A stretch of DNA of 64,000 nucleotides from Haliotis asinina. Taxonomy: Eukaryota; Mollusca; Gastropoda; Lepetellida; Haliotidae. Positions 33,713 through 46,345 of the stretch are shown here, piece after piece. Where the stretch lies: positions 58,327,673 through 58,391,672 of the forward strand of contig NC_090288.1 in the NCBI RefSeq assembly GCF_037392515.1. Reading direction: 5' to 3'. Numbering within the stretch: position 1 is the first letter of the stretch; each line of letters opens with the position of its first letter. The position numbers and the translations under genes were made by a program. Below the pieces are notes generated by a model. That model worked only from the letters and a program-made list of their open reading frames with translations, was not told the DNA's origin and made no database searches.

Positions 33713-33994
33713 TCCTAAAAAGGTGACCCGTGAAGGTCCCGGGGTAGAATAGGCCTTCAGCAACCCATGCTTGCCATAAAAGGCGATTCAGCTTGTCGTA
33801 AGAGGCGACTAACGGGATCGGGTGGTCAGACGCATGTCATCGGTTCCCAATTGCGCAGATCGATGCTCATGTTGTTGATCACTGGATTGTCTGGTACAGA
33901 CTCGATTATTTACAGACCGCCGCCATCTAGCTGTAATATTGCTGAGTGCGGCGTAAAACTCAACTCACTCACTTGCTCGCTCCTAAAAAGGTGA
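33713..33994 (+). repeat. SINE-A, intact copy with target duplication
   Basis: The best copy in the window. Body about 33724-33980, from GTGACCCGTGAAGGTCCCGG to a CTCACTCACTTGCTCGC tail. It is flanked by TCCTAAAAAGGTGA at 33713-33726 and 33981-33994; the first overlaps the SINE start. Internal landmarks: GACTAACGGGATCGGGTGGT, CAATTGCGCAGATCGATGCT, TACAGACCGCCGCCAT, GAGTGCGGCGTAAAACT. It serves as the reference for the split copy at 18173-29820. Confidence 0.95.
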
Positions 33995-35237
33995 TATTCC
34001 TGGATTAAGCTGTTAAAATGGTTTGCTCTATGTCCTATGTCATCATCACAACATCATGATGTGTCTCTGCCAGATAATATGCCAGAGCAATGATAAGAAC
34101 AGAGTGAAGCCAAAGTCGTCTCTGATTGTGTTATATCATGTTGTGAGGTACAGAGGTACAGAGACAAGTGTCCATCTATCTAAGCAACTATAGGACTAGA
34201 TACCACTTTAAAGATGTTCAGGGCGTCAAGATATACTATAAGTTGTTTTGCCCAAAGACAGAGGGGAAGGAAATGAAAACTAATATATCTACAACATATG
34301 TACATAAATCCCCTTTGGTTGAGAGTGTATGTCACAATTATTATCCGCGAAGCGAGATCAAGTTTGATCACCTTTTGTAATAGTCATGCTATGTTGCTAG
34401 ATGAAAGCAGTCTACACATGCAGGACATTTTCAGGGTCGATCTTAGTATTGTTGACATTCGCTGTGTTCTGCGAGAACCTGTTTCAAAATTTGCAGTCTG
34501 CATAAACCTGTTCTGCAGAACCAAGTCAACAGCCACGTATGTAATAATCTCAATATACCGTATACACTGAAATCTGTCTGAACCGGCTCTCAGCGAGACT
34601 GAAGAAAGAATCCGGTGTAGACAACGTACTGGATAGCAGAGCTGACTGTAAATGTTCAAACCGCAGACTGGGCTGATATTTTATGCAATAATTGGACCTG
34701 CATCACATCGGTTGTCTCTGGTGTGTGTAGAAAGGTGATGGGCGAAGTAAATTACGACGTACTGACTGTATTACAAAACAGCGAAGCACTATACACTATA
34801 ACATCTGCGATATTGCAACGTATGAATGTGATTATGATATAGCATTTGCTCAGGTTCGTATTTTGTTTTGAGGGGCCCTGTTAAGGTTGTGCGGCACGTG
34901 AAAAGCCGTTACTGAGAGTAATCTGTCGGTTTGAAGTTTTAGGAGCACTAGCGATGCATTAGTCTGTGATGAATTGCTTCCGTATCTATCGTTTATTTTC
35001 TCGAATCGTTGGTTCAAATCTAAAATATTTTGGATAATTATGTTATCTTCACCGGCGTCGTACTTGTGTTTGGGGACATCACAAAACATGACGGTATGCA
35101 TGCATACCACCGGTATTTTTCCCTATTTAAACTATCATGGTGTTTCAGAGAGGTATTAGACCTAACACACTTTCACTCACTCACTCACTCACGCACTCGT
35201 TTAGTTTCTTCATGCAGTCTCTCACTTTCTTTCTTAT
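33995..35237. other. intergenic, nothing recognised
   Basis: Only short ORFs without domain signatures. A short run of CACT repeats lies near 35170-35200. Confidence 0.5.
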
Positions 35238-35412
35238 GTGACCCGCGAAGATCCGGCATAGAATTAGTCTTCAGCAACCCATACTTATCGTCAGAAAGCA
35301 CTAACCGGATCACGTGCATGGTGTTGATCACTGGATTGTCTGGTCTGACAAGAGTATTTACATGTCGCCGTCACATAACTGGAATATTGCTGAGTACGGC
35401 ATTAATCAACAC
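35238..35412 (+). repeat. SINE-A, truncated and diverged copy
   Basis: It starts GTGACCCGCGAAGATCCGG and retains CACTGGATTGTCTGGTC and GGAATATTGCTGAGTACGGC, with internal loss relative to 33724-33980. It lies about 370 bp upstream of the signal-peptide exon of the ITIH-like gene. Confidence 0.85.
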
Positions 35413-35779
35413 ACATAAACCAAATTTTATGCCAATTCATGTACTGCAGCACAAGAGAATGTAAACGCCCACGTTTGGTGGTTGCTGCAAACAGTTAGAA
35501 ATAGGGATGTAACTGAACATGTAGTTTACAGATATCGCCGATGTGCTTTCGATCAAAAAGTTGCAGTGTTTCAGCGACTCTTTCCAGCTTGCACACTTTG
35601 ATCAAATACAATCTTCAGTTATATGGTTTCTTTCACCCTGGGGAATGCAGTCTAGACAGCCATTTACACTCCTGTGGGGATAACCATGTTTTGAAATCGA
35701 CACCGAGGCGTGTGAAATCGACAACAGTGAGGATGCTGATAACATTGAAACAGACACCGACTCCGCCTGTATTGACAAG

Positions 35780-38700
35780 ATGGCGGTCTGGAAACTGATG
35801 TGCTTCGTTCTACTAGTCGACTTGGTCTGTTCCTCAACGGGGCGGGTAAATCTTTAATGCTTTCTTCAGTTTATCTAAATGTAACGTTGATTAGAAAGCT
35901 TTTTAATAATAATCGGAATTGTATCGACCAATGTCTTGCGAATTTCGTTTGCGTATCTGTCAAGTGGTAGTTTGGTTGCACAAGTCTGTGAATTATTGTG
36001 AACATGAATCATCGTGCCTACAGGTTTTTGTTGGGTGTTTATTAAATTATTACTAAGCTGGTACAACCCTCTACTATACAACAGTTAATGACCCTCCTCT
36101 GGATATCGGGATGGTTAATGTCTGTGTGGATTTATGATAATCTTTGAGTGTTTGGTCGAAGTACACTGCCATCAAATGTGTCAGAGCTCCAGGATTCTTT
36201 TCAAGCTTTGCACATTAACTTCACGATCATGTTTTGTGTTGACTGTTTATCATATATTCATATATTGGAAAAGGTATTTCCTTAGACTAACACTTTGTGT
36301 ATGAATATGTATAATGTTGATAGTTACTTAACAAACGAAACCCATCCATATTGAAGAGGAGCCCCAGCACGATGGCAAATTGAGAACCTGAGGGAATCTA
36401 TAGACTTGCTTCATTTAGAGCTTTAGCATTGCAGTAACAAATGCTGGTTTACGGGGCTGTGAGTCATTGTGAGTCTTTTGCGGACACGAGTGGCCCAGAC
36501 CCTGGTGCTATGGTCATTTATTCGAACCTAAGACTCGCGCATATGATGTTTCTGGGCTTGTCATCAACACCCTGTGATTCAAAGTTGGAAAAACGACAAA
36601 CTACAGTTAATAACAAACACGCTTATAACGAACTGGCCGATATAACGAACTGGCCTGGACACTTGTTTATTTTACTCAAAATGCATATCACGAACTTTTG
36701 TTATAATTCGATTAAGTCGTCCCTGTGAGTTCGCTATAACCGTAGTTAATACATTTGTGATCATCAGATTCACACACGGTTACAAATTTACTGTTGAAAG
36801 CGCGTTAGTCCAAACTCACCCAAACACTGGTATTACGTCCACTAGAATTGCGTTCATTCATCAACACGTATATGTATCATATCATATCATATCATATCAT
36901 ATCATATCATATCATATCATATCATATATATCACAACGAAACAATAACACATATTTAATTAAATTCATATATAAGATGTATGCATATATATCCGCATAAT
37001 GCGACGTATTGTTTTTAACACATATGTGTTAAAACAGATTCACAAAGCAACTTACAGTTTTCTGGGTTTCGTCCTATGTGAAAATATTAACATTGTACAG
37101 TTTGTACTTCTTGAAACATATGAAATATGACCCTATATATTCTTTTTACAATCCTTTCGGAATTGATTTCCTCGTTACGTATTTCGTCTTCCAGACCAAT
37201 GAAAATGCAGAGGACAAGAGGGGATTTCCCTTCCTTTTTCAGTTTCAAGCACCATTGAGCGGAAAAGGTAAAATAGCCACCACACAGTATGCAAGCATCA
37301 CCCGAAAATCAAACAGCCGATAAGATTAGAAAGCTATCAGTCGAAACACACTGTTCCAATCCATTTCTCTTCCTTTATTCATACACTTCAATAATAATAA
37401 ATAATAACAATAGAACTTTAATGGTTTTGCCTGACCATATATAATCCGCACTATGCAAGATCAGAGTGATCTGAATATAATGATAATAGAAAGAATAATA
37501 TTCTACTGAGACCAGACAACCAGCGACTGACCAGACAACCAGCGACTAACCAGACAACCAGCGACTGATCAGACAACCAGCGACTGATCAGACAATCAGC
37601 GACTGATCAGACAACCAGCGACTGACCGGACAATCAGCGACTGATCAGACAACCAGCGACTGACCGGACAATCAGCGACTGATCAGACAACCAGCGACTG
37701 ACCAGACTGATATGTATAACTGAATAGGTTTTCGGATATAAAGCTCGCAAATGATCAAGTCGTACAAAATTGCTCTTTGTATTTGTGCAACTTTACTTAC
37801 CCGCTCCCCCCACCCCCCTCCCACGCCTACCACGCACGCACGCACGCACGCACACACGCATACACTCACACACGAAAAAAATAAACTGATTCTTCTGATC
37901 CAAGGCGGTGGAGGAGCCGAAGACCTGGGTTCCATTTCTTTCATGTAGGCTTTGTTAGGCCCATTGCTGGTGTCCCCCGCCGTGATATTGCTGGTGTCCC
38001 CCGCCGTGATATTGCTGGTGCCCCCGCCGTGATATTGCTGGAACTTTGCGAACAGCATCTTAACACCCATTTCACTGACTCACAAGATATCACTTGCATA
38101 TTTCTTTGTCTACATTTATCGTAAAACGGTTTCCATAGACGTAACCAAACCGAATTTTAAGTAAATGAATCTAAATGACTGTCTGCTAGTGATCTAAAAT
38201 TTTACATTTTTTATGAAATAGATTAGATTTGAAAGACATTATTTTTATAAGACATCTGTTATAAAATACATTCGCCCATCCGCTCACTTGCTGGGTTAGA
38301 TTCAAGATGACAAGCACAAAATCTCTAGGGATGGTGTAAGCGCACTTTGCCTGAGAGTACCCTACAGTACCCTACAGTACCCTACAGTACCCTACCAAGG
38401 CAGTACCATGTGCTAATATCATTATAGAGCGAATATTGTAGGACCTATGTGGACGCTAACAGTAGTTGATCAGATCGGTACAGCGGAAGTTAAAAGTAAC
38501 TTATTGCTCTTATCAGGGTAGGAAAGATATGGCCTAAGGTAATAAATTCTTAAACCTAATTAAATATTGACGTCTGTATGACCACATAAGTGAGTGAGTT
38601 TTCACGCCGCTTGTGGTGATATTTTAGCAATATCGCGGGGGGAGGACTCCAAAAATAGGCTTCACACATTGACGAACTCTGAATTCTCTCTTTATTCCCT

Positions 38701-41700
38701 CCCCCTCACCCCTCACAACTCCCCAACACCCCCTATCCTCACCTTCCTCCCCCTACACCGGCACCCCTTCAAATCTCACGATCCATAAAACGTGTTGAAC
38801 GGATTGTATGTCCTTTGGTGACTCTACATGGTTCATTTATTATATTCAGATTCAAATAAATTACAATTGATTATTTTTTTGTATTTATTTTTTTTGTTTT
38901 AAATGACCAAAAATACACTTTGCAGCATTTCAACGCCACATAAAGCGACTGGGAAATGCAATGAGGTATGGTGTAGGTAAGTTGAAATATGATCAATACC
39001 GATTTACAAAAAGCAGTCTCTGTTTATTAAGTGTGATCTGGTGTACAGTAGTTCTTAAAAGGCACTTTGTCCATGGTGATGGTGCGAGGTGTGTGCCCTT
39101 AGCTTTCCTTAAAATGTGTATAAATGTCTGTTCTTGATCTCAGTATTCTCTCTGTGTGTGTATGTGCGTTCGCGCGCACGCCTGTGTATGAGTGCGTGCG
39201 GGCGCGTGCGGAGAGGGATGGGTGTCTGAGTCTTCATGAGATTAGAAAAAGTTGTGATATCTTCATGTAATGATTTGATAGTAAATGTGGAGACTTATTC
39301 AAGCGTCTGTAAAATACACTGCCAATGGGTGTGGAGTGCATTCGCAATAAATCCATGCATTATCTTGTGGGTGGGAGTTTACCAGAAGTCAGTATACAAA
39401 TTATATGCTAAAAGGAAAGAGATATGACTGGTACTAGTTATATCGGCGAAAGCCAATCGTTGGATTTGGTGTTGTGAATACACACTGAATGCTGGTATGC
39501 TAGCTCCTAATTACTTTATATATATATATATATAGACATAATTTGAACAAATGACAATGATGCTGATCAACAAGAAAGAAAGTCTGTATTGTGAGGAGGT
39601 TTTGAAGTGCTAAACATATTTGCATCAAAGTAGCATGAGAGTTCATCCATCCTCCCTACCATGGGAGGCTACCCTCGAAAACAACATGTCCATAACATAT
39701 ACATGTGCAACAAATGCCGACAAGAATAAGTGTAGACTCGTGCCTAAATGCCTAATGACAGGTACGCGACTGCAGACATCGTTCTGTTAATCCGGTGAAA
39801 CAAACCGATTGTGCAGCATGTGTATGTTCTGTCAGCTGGCAGAATGCATCATCCTATATGATGAAGGAATGTACACCAGAAGATAGGATGCAGAAGATGG
39901 TGACACCCGTTACTGAATATGTCTGGCGTTTCAAACATGGACAGACGGATAGATGATTATAGATGAAGTAGATGGATGGATGAGTGGAAGGGTGAGTGGA
40001 AGGGTGGGTATATGGATGGATGAAAGGATGGGTGGATGGAAGGATAGAGGGATGGGTATAATGATATATGTAGTATCTGTACTGCCTTGCAGATGGCGAC
40101 CCGGACTTCATAGTTGACGTGCATGGGACTGACGAGTACCCGTTGTGCTTCCATGTCGGCGGGCAACAGGGAGAAGTGCTCCGCCTCCTTCAGCACCAAA
40201 ACCTTTGTGAGTATGTTACCATGGTGGAGTGAGCTGGATTATTCTGGGACCATATTGTATCTGTACCAGGCTTTTACCTCCATGGTGGTAGGAACTGCAC
40301 ACTTATGCTATTTGTATTAGGATTTTTAGATTACAATATTGCAACTAGTACCCATTGGGTATGTGGGGAACCCAGGCACTCACCCGATCTGGAGACACCG
40401 AGAACAATGGGGAGTATCGTATTGTTCTATATATACGATAACACGGGGGGATGTATCTTCGTGTTTATTTCATGGCCAGCGCCCAACTGCCGAACTTCGT
40501 TCGGACCTCCCGGGATATCCCTCGCCGTTTACCATCGCGGGTCATCAACCATGTCATCCCCAGGGTCCGGAGAGCTCAGCGCAGCTCAGCCTTAATATTA
40601 CATTCAATGGTTTGAGAGTGCAGCTATTGCTAGTGAGATGGTGACCTAAACAAGAACTTTCCTTTACCTTTTTGTTTTATTTCAGCTCTTTTCGTCAACG
40701 CAAAAATAATTGAACGAAACGAAACTCGCAAGACGTACCTGGGGTCAGTAGCCATTATACGTAATAATGTGAGAATCTTCGCCACGAGGAGAGGGGTCCA
40801 GGTTAATAACTACCCGTTCACCTGGTCCGACATGGCAGCCTTCCTTTTGTACGGCAATCGGGTCATCGTTGGCCGAAACCTTTTGGCCGTGACCTTCAGG
40901 AACAAGAACGTAACGTTGGTCATTAGACGTCACGCCATGTCGGTGGAGCATGATGACTCGCTCGAAGAGCCAGCAAATAATGTTGGGGAATCCATGTCAG
41001 AGATTGTTCATGGTCATATGAACCCGTCATCTCACGACGGGACGTCCCGAAACCACGCTGTCACGTCACAAAATACGGAGTTCGCTTACCTCGGGTTTTA
41101 CATTGCTGATTCTACGGGGCTCACTGCACCATGTCATGGACTCTTGGGTAATGCGTAATATATGATTTCTATGAAACATTAACAATGATACTTGTTTTTC
41201 AATTTCGATCAGTTTCCATGTTTTCACTGCGAAATAAAAGTCATCCCAAAACCTTCATAATTTAACCATTATACAAGTTCTTTAAAGGTATTTCTTTTCT
41301 AGTGGATCATTTCACATTCAAGTCATATAACAAGTGTTAATTCTCTTGGACATTATTTCCTTTTTCCACTAAAGAAGCTATGTGACAGCGATCAGTATTA
41401 TCGGATGTCATCAGTCGGGAAAGACATCATGAGCACCGATCTATGCACGAGGTATTTGATGACATTTATCAACCATACGATAAGACTGGTCGTGGGGCCG
41501 GTGGGGTAGTCTATAGCTAGTGGTTAAAGCATTCATTCGTCACGCAGAAGGAGCGGGTGGGTACAGTGTGTGAAGGCCATTTCTGTTGTGCCCTGTCGTC
41601 ATATTGCTGAAATTCACTCACTAGCCACCGGCAGGAATACCAATGCTACCTCGATTTTTTACGGGTCTTGAGTAAGGTCATATAGATCTGTTTCTCATTC

Positions 41701-42133
41701 GCTCAGTGGTCTGTTTTCAGCTATTACATTAGTACTTAACACAGGTTGAGAATGGAACCCAGAATACGGTTTGGCGTGATCAAACGAACTTTCAGCAAGA
41801 AGAATTTGCATACTCAATTTCATCGAGTGAATAGTGTACATAAGGTTTTTTCGGATTTTTTTGTCAACAGGCCAGTTTGTCCACAAAATTGTTCGTCTCG
41901 TCAACATGCAAGTTAAGAACGGAAAGATGAAGGGGAAACTCGCAGTTGACTCCCCCTTTTCCAGCACGCCAACTTATACCATGGCCACACTGACGGAACG
42001 TATGAACCATGGAACGGGAAGAAATGTGACCTGCTGGCGTCTACGACGTGGTGGGGATAACATTGTTGACGGCAACTACATTGACTACATGGTACCACAG
42101 CTCCGCGACACAGAGATCATCAGGTTTCAGTGA
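35780..42133 (+). CDS. secreted protein with stand-alone ITIH C-terminal domain
   Basis: Six exons: 35780-35845, 37195-37267, 38926-38976, 40093-40206, 40686-41147 and 41871-42133. All borders are GT/AG, the phases agree and the total is 1029 nt, giving 342 residues plus a stop. Exon 1 is a signal peptide (MAVWKLMCFVLLVDLVCSST) with a good start context (AAGATGG). From about residue 64 the protein follows the C-terminal domain of inter-alpha-trypsin inhibitor heavy chains: DGDPDFIVDV, CFHVGGQQGEVLRLL, TRKTYLGSVAI, FTWSDMAAFLLYGN, LGFYIADSTGL, HGLLGQF, CWRLRRGG and DGNYIDYMV. In canonical ITIH the GDPHF site is where the C-terminal propeptide is released and the chain is esterified to chondroitin sulphate. 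Here VIT and VWA are absent and only about 40 residues separate the signal peptide from GDPDF. The small exons 2 and 3 are supported mainly by phase. Function unknown. Confidence 0.82.
36871..36926. repeat. (ATATC)n pentanucleotide microsatellite
   Basis: About ten near-perfect copies of a five-base unit. It lies in intron 1 of the ITIH-like gene. Confidence 0.9.
37508..37712. repeat. 21-bp minisatellite
   Basis: About ten copies of CAGACAACCAGCGACTGATC plus one base, differing at two or three positions. In intron 2 of the ITIH-like gene. Confidence 0.93.
37828..37880. repeat. (CGCA)n / (CACA)n microsatellite
   Basis: A run of CGCA units grading into CACA. In intron 2 of the ITIH-like gene. 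Confidence 0.85.
37950..38043 (+). repeat. SINE-B tail, triplicated
   Basis: The block GATATTGCTGGTGTCCCCCG plus CCGT recurs three to four times in tandem (about 26-bp unit). This sequence is the middle-to-tail part of the tRNA-derived SINE, so the array arose by duplication within a SINE copy. Confidence 0.8.
38355..38397. repeat. 11-bp tandem repeat
   Basis: Four copies of AGTACCCTACA, just upstream of exon 3 of the ITIH-like gene. Confidence 0.9.
38588..38650 (-). repeat. SINE tail fragment
   Basis: It reads GTGAGTGAGTTTTCACGCCG and then TTTTAGCAATATCGCGG, the reverse of the shared SINE 3' end. Confidence 0.75.
39955..40065. repeat. (GGAT)n-type degenerate microsatellite
   Basis: A run of GGAT/GGGT units with substitutions, in intron 3 of the ITIH-like gene, immediately upstream of exon 4. 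Confidence 0.85.
41490..41625 (+). repeat. SINE-B, tRNA-derived, in the last intron of the ITIH-like gene
   Basis: The head GGGGTAGTCTATAGCTAGTG and GTTAAAGCATTCATTCGTCA resembles a tRNA A-box region. It is followed by the CCATTTCTGTTGTGCCC and CATATTGCTGAAATTCACTC parts typical of this SINE. The B-box region is degenerate. Confidence 0.75.
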
Positions 42134-42679
42134 ACGCCGATATAGGTTTCAAGTCCGTGTAGGGAGTTCGATCCACAAAACAAGCGTAATGTGACGATCA
42201 TTTTACGTTAGATAGTGACTGTGCCATTTAGTAACACTGATTGACTTGAATACACCTTTTAGCAGTCAATATCGAACGCTTGGCTGTGCCCATTCCTCGA
42301 ACAGTGAAACCCTGCGAACCTTGACAGTATTGTTCCCAATACATTAGTTTTGATTACCGAATCTCAGTAGTGACTTATCATGAATGCGAAGGTTTAATTG
42401 TGTGTATACAGGTTAGAGCTGCATTTGGTAATACTTAAATTATATGTCTAGACCAGATAATCCAGTGACTGACACCATGAACATGGAGCTAATCAGTTAT
42501 CAACATTATCAACGACGTCTGCATGTATTACGTCAATAATGGTACAAGTGTATTACGTTCGCAATGTCGTAGCGAGCGTGGAATCATAATAAACATAATT
42601 ATGTTTCTTATATACGTTTTGTCTTTGCAGTGTGACTGATAAATTGTGTCATAGACTGGGTGTAAAATATGGAACGCTT
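42134..42679. other. 3' flank of the ITIH-like gene
   Basis: Presumed 3' UTR and intergenic sequence. No AATAAA was picked out with confidence and no other feature was seen. Confidence 0.4.
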
Positions 42680-42742
42680 TGGGCCTTCCCCTCACTATGA
42701 AAAGGGGCGTTAAACCCAAGTCGCTCACTCACTCGCTCGCTC
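42680..42742 (+). repeat. SINE tail fragment
   Basis: It reads GGGGCGTTAAACCCAAGTCG followed by CTCACTCACTCGCTCGC, like other SINE 3' ends here. Confidence 0.6.
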
Positions 42743-42965
42743 CAGTTACAGCCAGCCAAGTGTCTGGTGGAAGGGATGGATTTCGGCGGTATGAGTACCC
42801 ACACTGTGTTATAAGGAGTGGTTTTAATGTATGGTATATGTTGTTTCCCTAGCTGGTGTTCCGACTACAGAGGATAACATAAATGGTGCTGATTTCGGAG
42901 ACAGACACACGCACAGATAAAACAGCCACATAAAAGCAGAGACAGTCAGGAACACAGAGACAACA

Positions 42966-42988
42966 GTGAAGTCACACAGACACACACA

Positions 42989-43037
<49 letters not shown>

Positions 43038-43100
43038 AGATACAGACAGACAGACAGACACACACACACACACAAACACACACAGACACAAACACAGAAA
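42966..43100. repeat. (CA)n microsatellite, compound
   Basis: Long runs of CA with CAGA and CATA interruptions. They produce spurious Cys/Val-rich or Thr/His-rich ORFs on both strands. Confidence 0.97.
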
Positions 43101-43959
43101 TCCAACCACGACATACACAAAGATACATATGGAGATGTCGTCGTTATATAAGCACAACAACCTATATAGCCAAATTAAATCACATTTACCTCACATATAT
43201 ACCAAACCTATAAACCCTTGCTATAAACAGTGCCAGTTTAGCTTCCCACATTACTATGAACTAAATCTGTACTTCCGAGGTAAACACAGTTATGAAAGGG
43301 CTATTCTGATTGTACTGACAGGTAACAAAATCACTTTAATGTTAACGTCCTCAAAGCACTCCCAAGCTCTTCCGATTGTGCCCAAAGGGACAATAAATAT
43401 ATTCATAGCGCGTTATTTTCGGCTCGGAAGACGTCATACTTCTCAATAATATCTTGTGTGAATGGATGGGTCATTCCCTAAAGTACGTGTTGACAACCAT
43501 GTCTTTGAGCAATCTGTCATCTCCTCGACGGTTTCATCAGATAGGGTTCTATTACACATGAATAGATGCATTGTTAAGACTCACCATTTGATAAATAAGT
43601 TTATTTATGAATTATAATGGAAGAAGTAGTTTTCTGATTTTGCCCATAAAACAAATGCTCACACGATATGCTTCATGGTCAAAGAAAAGGTGCTCTAAAA
43701 CTAAATCGTTCGAGTTGCCCCTTTACAAAATAGCGTGAGTGTGTTTGAGGTTGTGATTTAAAAGATCATCTGCGCAGCATAGTAGCAATTACGTACGGAG
43801 TATGAAAAAAACCCAGAACAATTGTAATTTATGCATGGGGATATGCTCATATGAGGTTTTGCAGTAGCATTTAGTTTATAATAGTGTATGGATATACATT
43901 TTAACGCATTACACTGGAGGAATGGTAGGGTGGGTGTGCGGTGGGCATGTACGGTGGGG
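43101..43959. other. intergenic, nothing recognised
   Basis: No repeat landmark or domain-like ORF seen. Confidence 0.5.
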
Positions 43960-44695
43960 TGGGCATTGTGTATTACTAGGAATACCCCTATATGGCTTTA
44001 CAAGCAAAGATTGTGGATGACTTACCATGAAACCGAAAACCATCGGTACAGTACCAGAAGCAAGGATTGCTAAGGACATTTCATAGCAAGGAATACCCAC
44101 GGTACAGTTCCACAAGCAAAGGCCGTTTGGGACCTATCATAGCAAGGAATAACCATGGAACAGTACCACAAGCAAAGGTTGCTAGGACGCTATCATAACA
44201 AGGAATACCCACGGTATAGTACCAGAAGCAAAGGTTGTTGGGGACCTATCATAGCAAGGAATAATCGTGGAACAGTACCACAAGCAAAGGTTGTTGGGGA
44301 CCCAACATAGCAAGCATTAATCACGGTACAGCAGCGCAAGCAAAGACTGCTAACGACATACCATAGCAAGGAATACCTATGGTGCAGTACCAAAACAGGT
44401 TACTAGGTACAGGGATCTGTCTTAGCAATGAATACTCACAGAACAGTATCACAAGCAAAGGTTGTTAGGGACCTGTCATAGCAATGAATACCCACGGTAA
44501 GTACCATAAGCAAATGCTGCAAGAGCCCTATCATCCACGGAATACCCATGGTACAGTATCACAAGCCCTTTTCCTGGGACCTATTGAAACACGGAACGCC
44601 TACGCCACAGTATCACAAGCATTGCCTGGGGGTCTATTAAAGCATGAAATACTCACGGTATATTGTTTTTTGTCCCACTTCTCGTCACGGCTATC
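43960..44695. repeat. 56-bp satellite array
   Basis: About 13 diverged copies of a unit near 56 bp. Landmarks are CAAGGAATACCCACGGTACA, then GTACCACAAGCAAAGGTTG and GGGACCTATCATAG. Copies differ by 10-25 percent by eye; the right end decays. Confidence 0.9.
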
Positions 44696-45344
44696 ACAAG
44701 AGCTGTTGTGGATTTGTTAATAGTATAATAAATGTCAAACTGTGACAAATTTGCTCTGCATTGTTTGATGAGTTCACGGATAGCAGCTGAATTGATCATT
44801 CAATCATCACAAAGATACGCAGTGTTGCCACATGACAACGCTTAGTTTGCACACTTAGCTCCGAGCACTTAATATGCAAACATTGTCTTGAATAATGATT
44901 CATGCATATTTTTAAAAGCAAGTTTCATGTTCTTAATTGCGAATAGAAGAGGCCGTTCGGCGCCCCACGTTGACGCGTTGTGACGAATTTTGAATTCCAG
45001 TTAGAACTATTCACATTCTATTTGGGATTTATACAATATATATATGTTATATGTTTTTATGGTATCTAAAGTGATATTAGTTGGACAGCCGTTGCTTTTT
45101 AAAACTAAAACGAAGATTTATGTTGAAATCCATTTTTACACAATCTGTTAGCCAAAATACTTTATTTTCATTATAAAACAGCTTGCAGCAATGCAGTTTT
45201 GTAAGCTGACAACGGTGTTTCACAAACAGTCTGAGTTATTTTCACATTCATTTTCTGTAACTTTGTTTTTGCTTTAGATTACCATAGTGTGAGCATTAGT
45301 CACCTCTGTCACAGATGACATGGTGGCGTCTTATGACATGGATG
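44696..45344. other. intergenic, nothing recognised
   Basis: AT-rich, with no supported feature. Confidence 0.5.
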
Positions 45345-45560
45345 GTGGCCTGTTACAACAAGCATTGTGGCTTTTTACGACAAATATTGAGGCTTTTTAC
45401 AACAAGCATTGTGGCTTTTTACGACAAGTATTGAGGCTTTTCACAACAAGCATTGTGGCTTTTTACGACAAGTATTGAGGCTCTTTACGACAAGTATTGA
45501 GGCTTTTTACGACAAGTATTGGGGCTTTTTACGACAAGTATTGCGGACTCTTACGGGGAT
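45345..45560. repeat. 23-bp satellite array
   Basis: About nine copies of GGCTTTTTACGACAAGTATT plus GAG, some with ACAAC in place of ACGAC. Regular and low in divergence. Confidence 0.93.
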
Positions 45561-46186
45561 CACGATGGTTCTGGCAACTTGTAGTCTCTTCCGACAAACA
45601 TTATCTAACAGCAAGCATGGTTACCTCTATATGATCAAAGACAATCATCCAACGGATTTCATATCATTACCATTTCGTATCTGCATTAGTTACTATTTAA
45701 GGCCTAACTACTTAAAGTGTGTACATGTGCAGACCCCCATATTACTTTAATCTGGAGGGCATGCACCCTGACGCCCGTCATACCCGGATGATCCCACTAA
45801 ATCAACAAAATATTATTTTCAGTGGCATTCAAAATACTGTATATGTACATGTAATGATTGACGCTCCGTGACTCTGGAGAATGCGAAACCGTTAACTGCT
45901 GTACGTCCGCCAGGGCGTGTATAACACAGCCAGATACAAACATCCTCTTTGACACTACGTGTAATTGACAGCAATATATGTGAAATGAACATACGTCCGC
46001 CCGATATACCTGGCACAACGCCCCAGTCAAACATGCATGAACGTTTCAGGAAGCTATTCTTAATGTATGTCAGTTGGCCTTGTTTTACAGTCATATATTT
46101 CATCACTCATATACACACATGGTCGTCAACGTTTGGTTGAAACAATTCTGCAAATTTCGCTGTGATTCTGACAGTAGGTTGAACAA

Positions 46187-46249
<63 letters not shown>

Positions 46250-46250
46250 T
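46187..46250. repeat. (AGT)n microsatellite
   Basis: About 20 perfect triplets. Confidence 0.97.
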
Positions 46251-46284
46251 ATGACGATAACACGAGCAGCGCGAACGTATGCTA

Positions 46285-46345
46285 CGAGCGAATGAGTTTA
46301 GTTTTACGCCACTTTCATCAATATTCCAGCAACACCATATTGTGG
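46285..46345 (-). repeat. SINE tail fragment
   Basis: It reads GAGTTTAGTTTTACGCCAC then CAATATTCCAGCAACACCA, the reverse of the shared SINE 3' end. Confidence 0.7.

Noticed and set aside
37508-37712. CRISPR-like regular repeat
   Set aside because: The 21-bp units abut with no unique spacers, in a eukaryotic intron: an ordinary minisatellite.
40305-40644. Two overlapping plus-strand ORFs between ITIH-like exons
   Set aside because: They fall in the intron between 40206 and 40686 and show no ITIH similarity; the flanking exons join in phase without them.
42824-43160. Cys/Val-rich and Thr/His-rich ORFs
   Set aside because: Pure translations of the (CA)n microsatellite.
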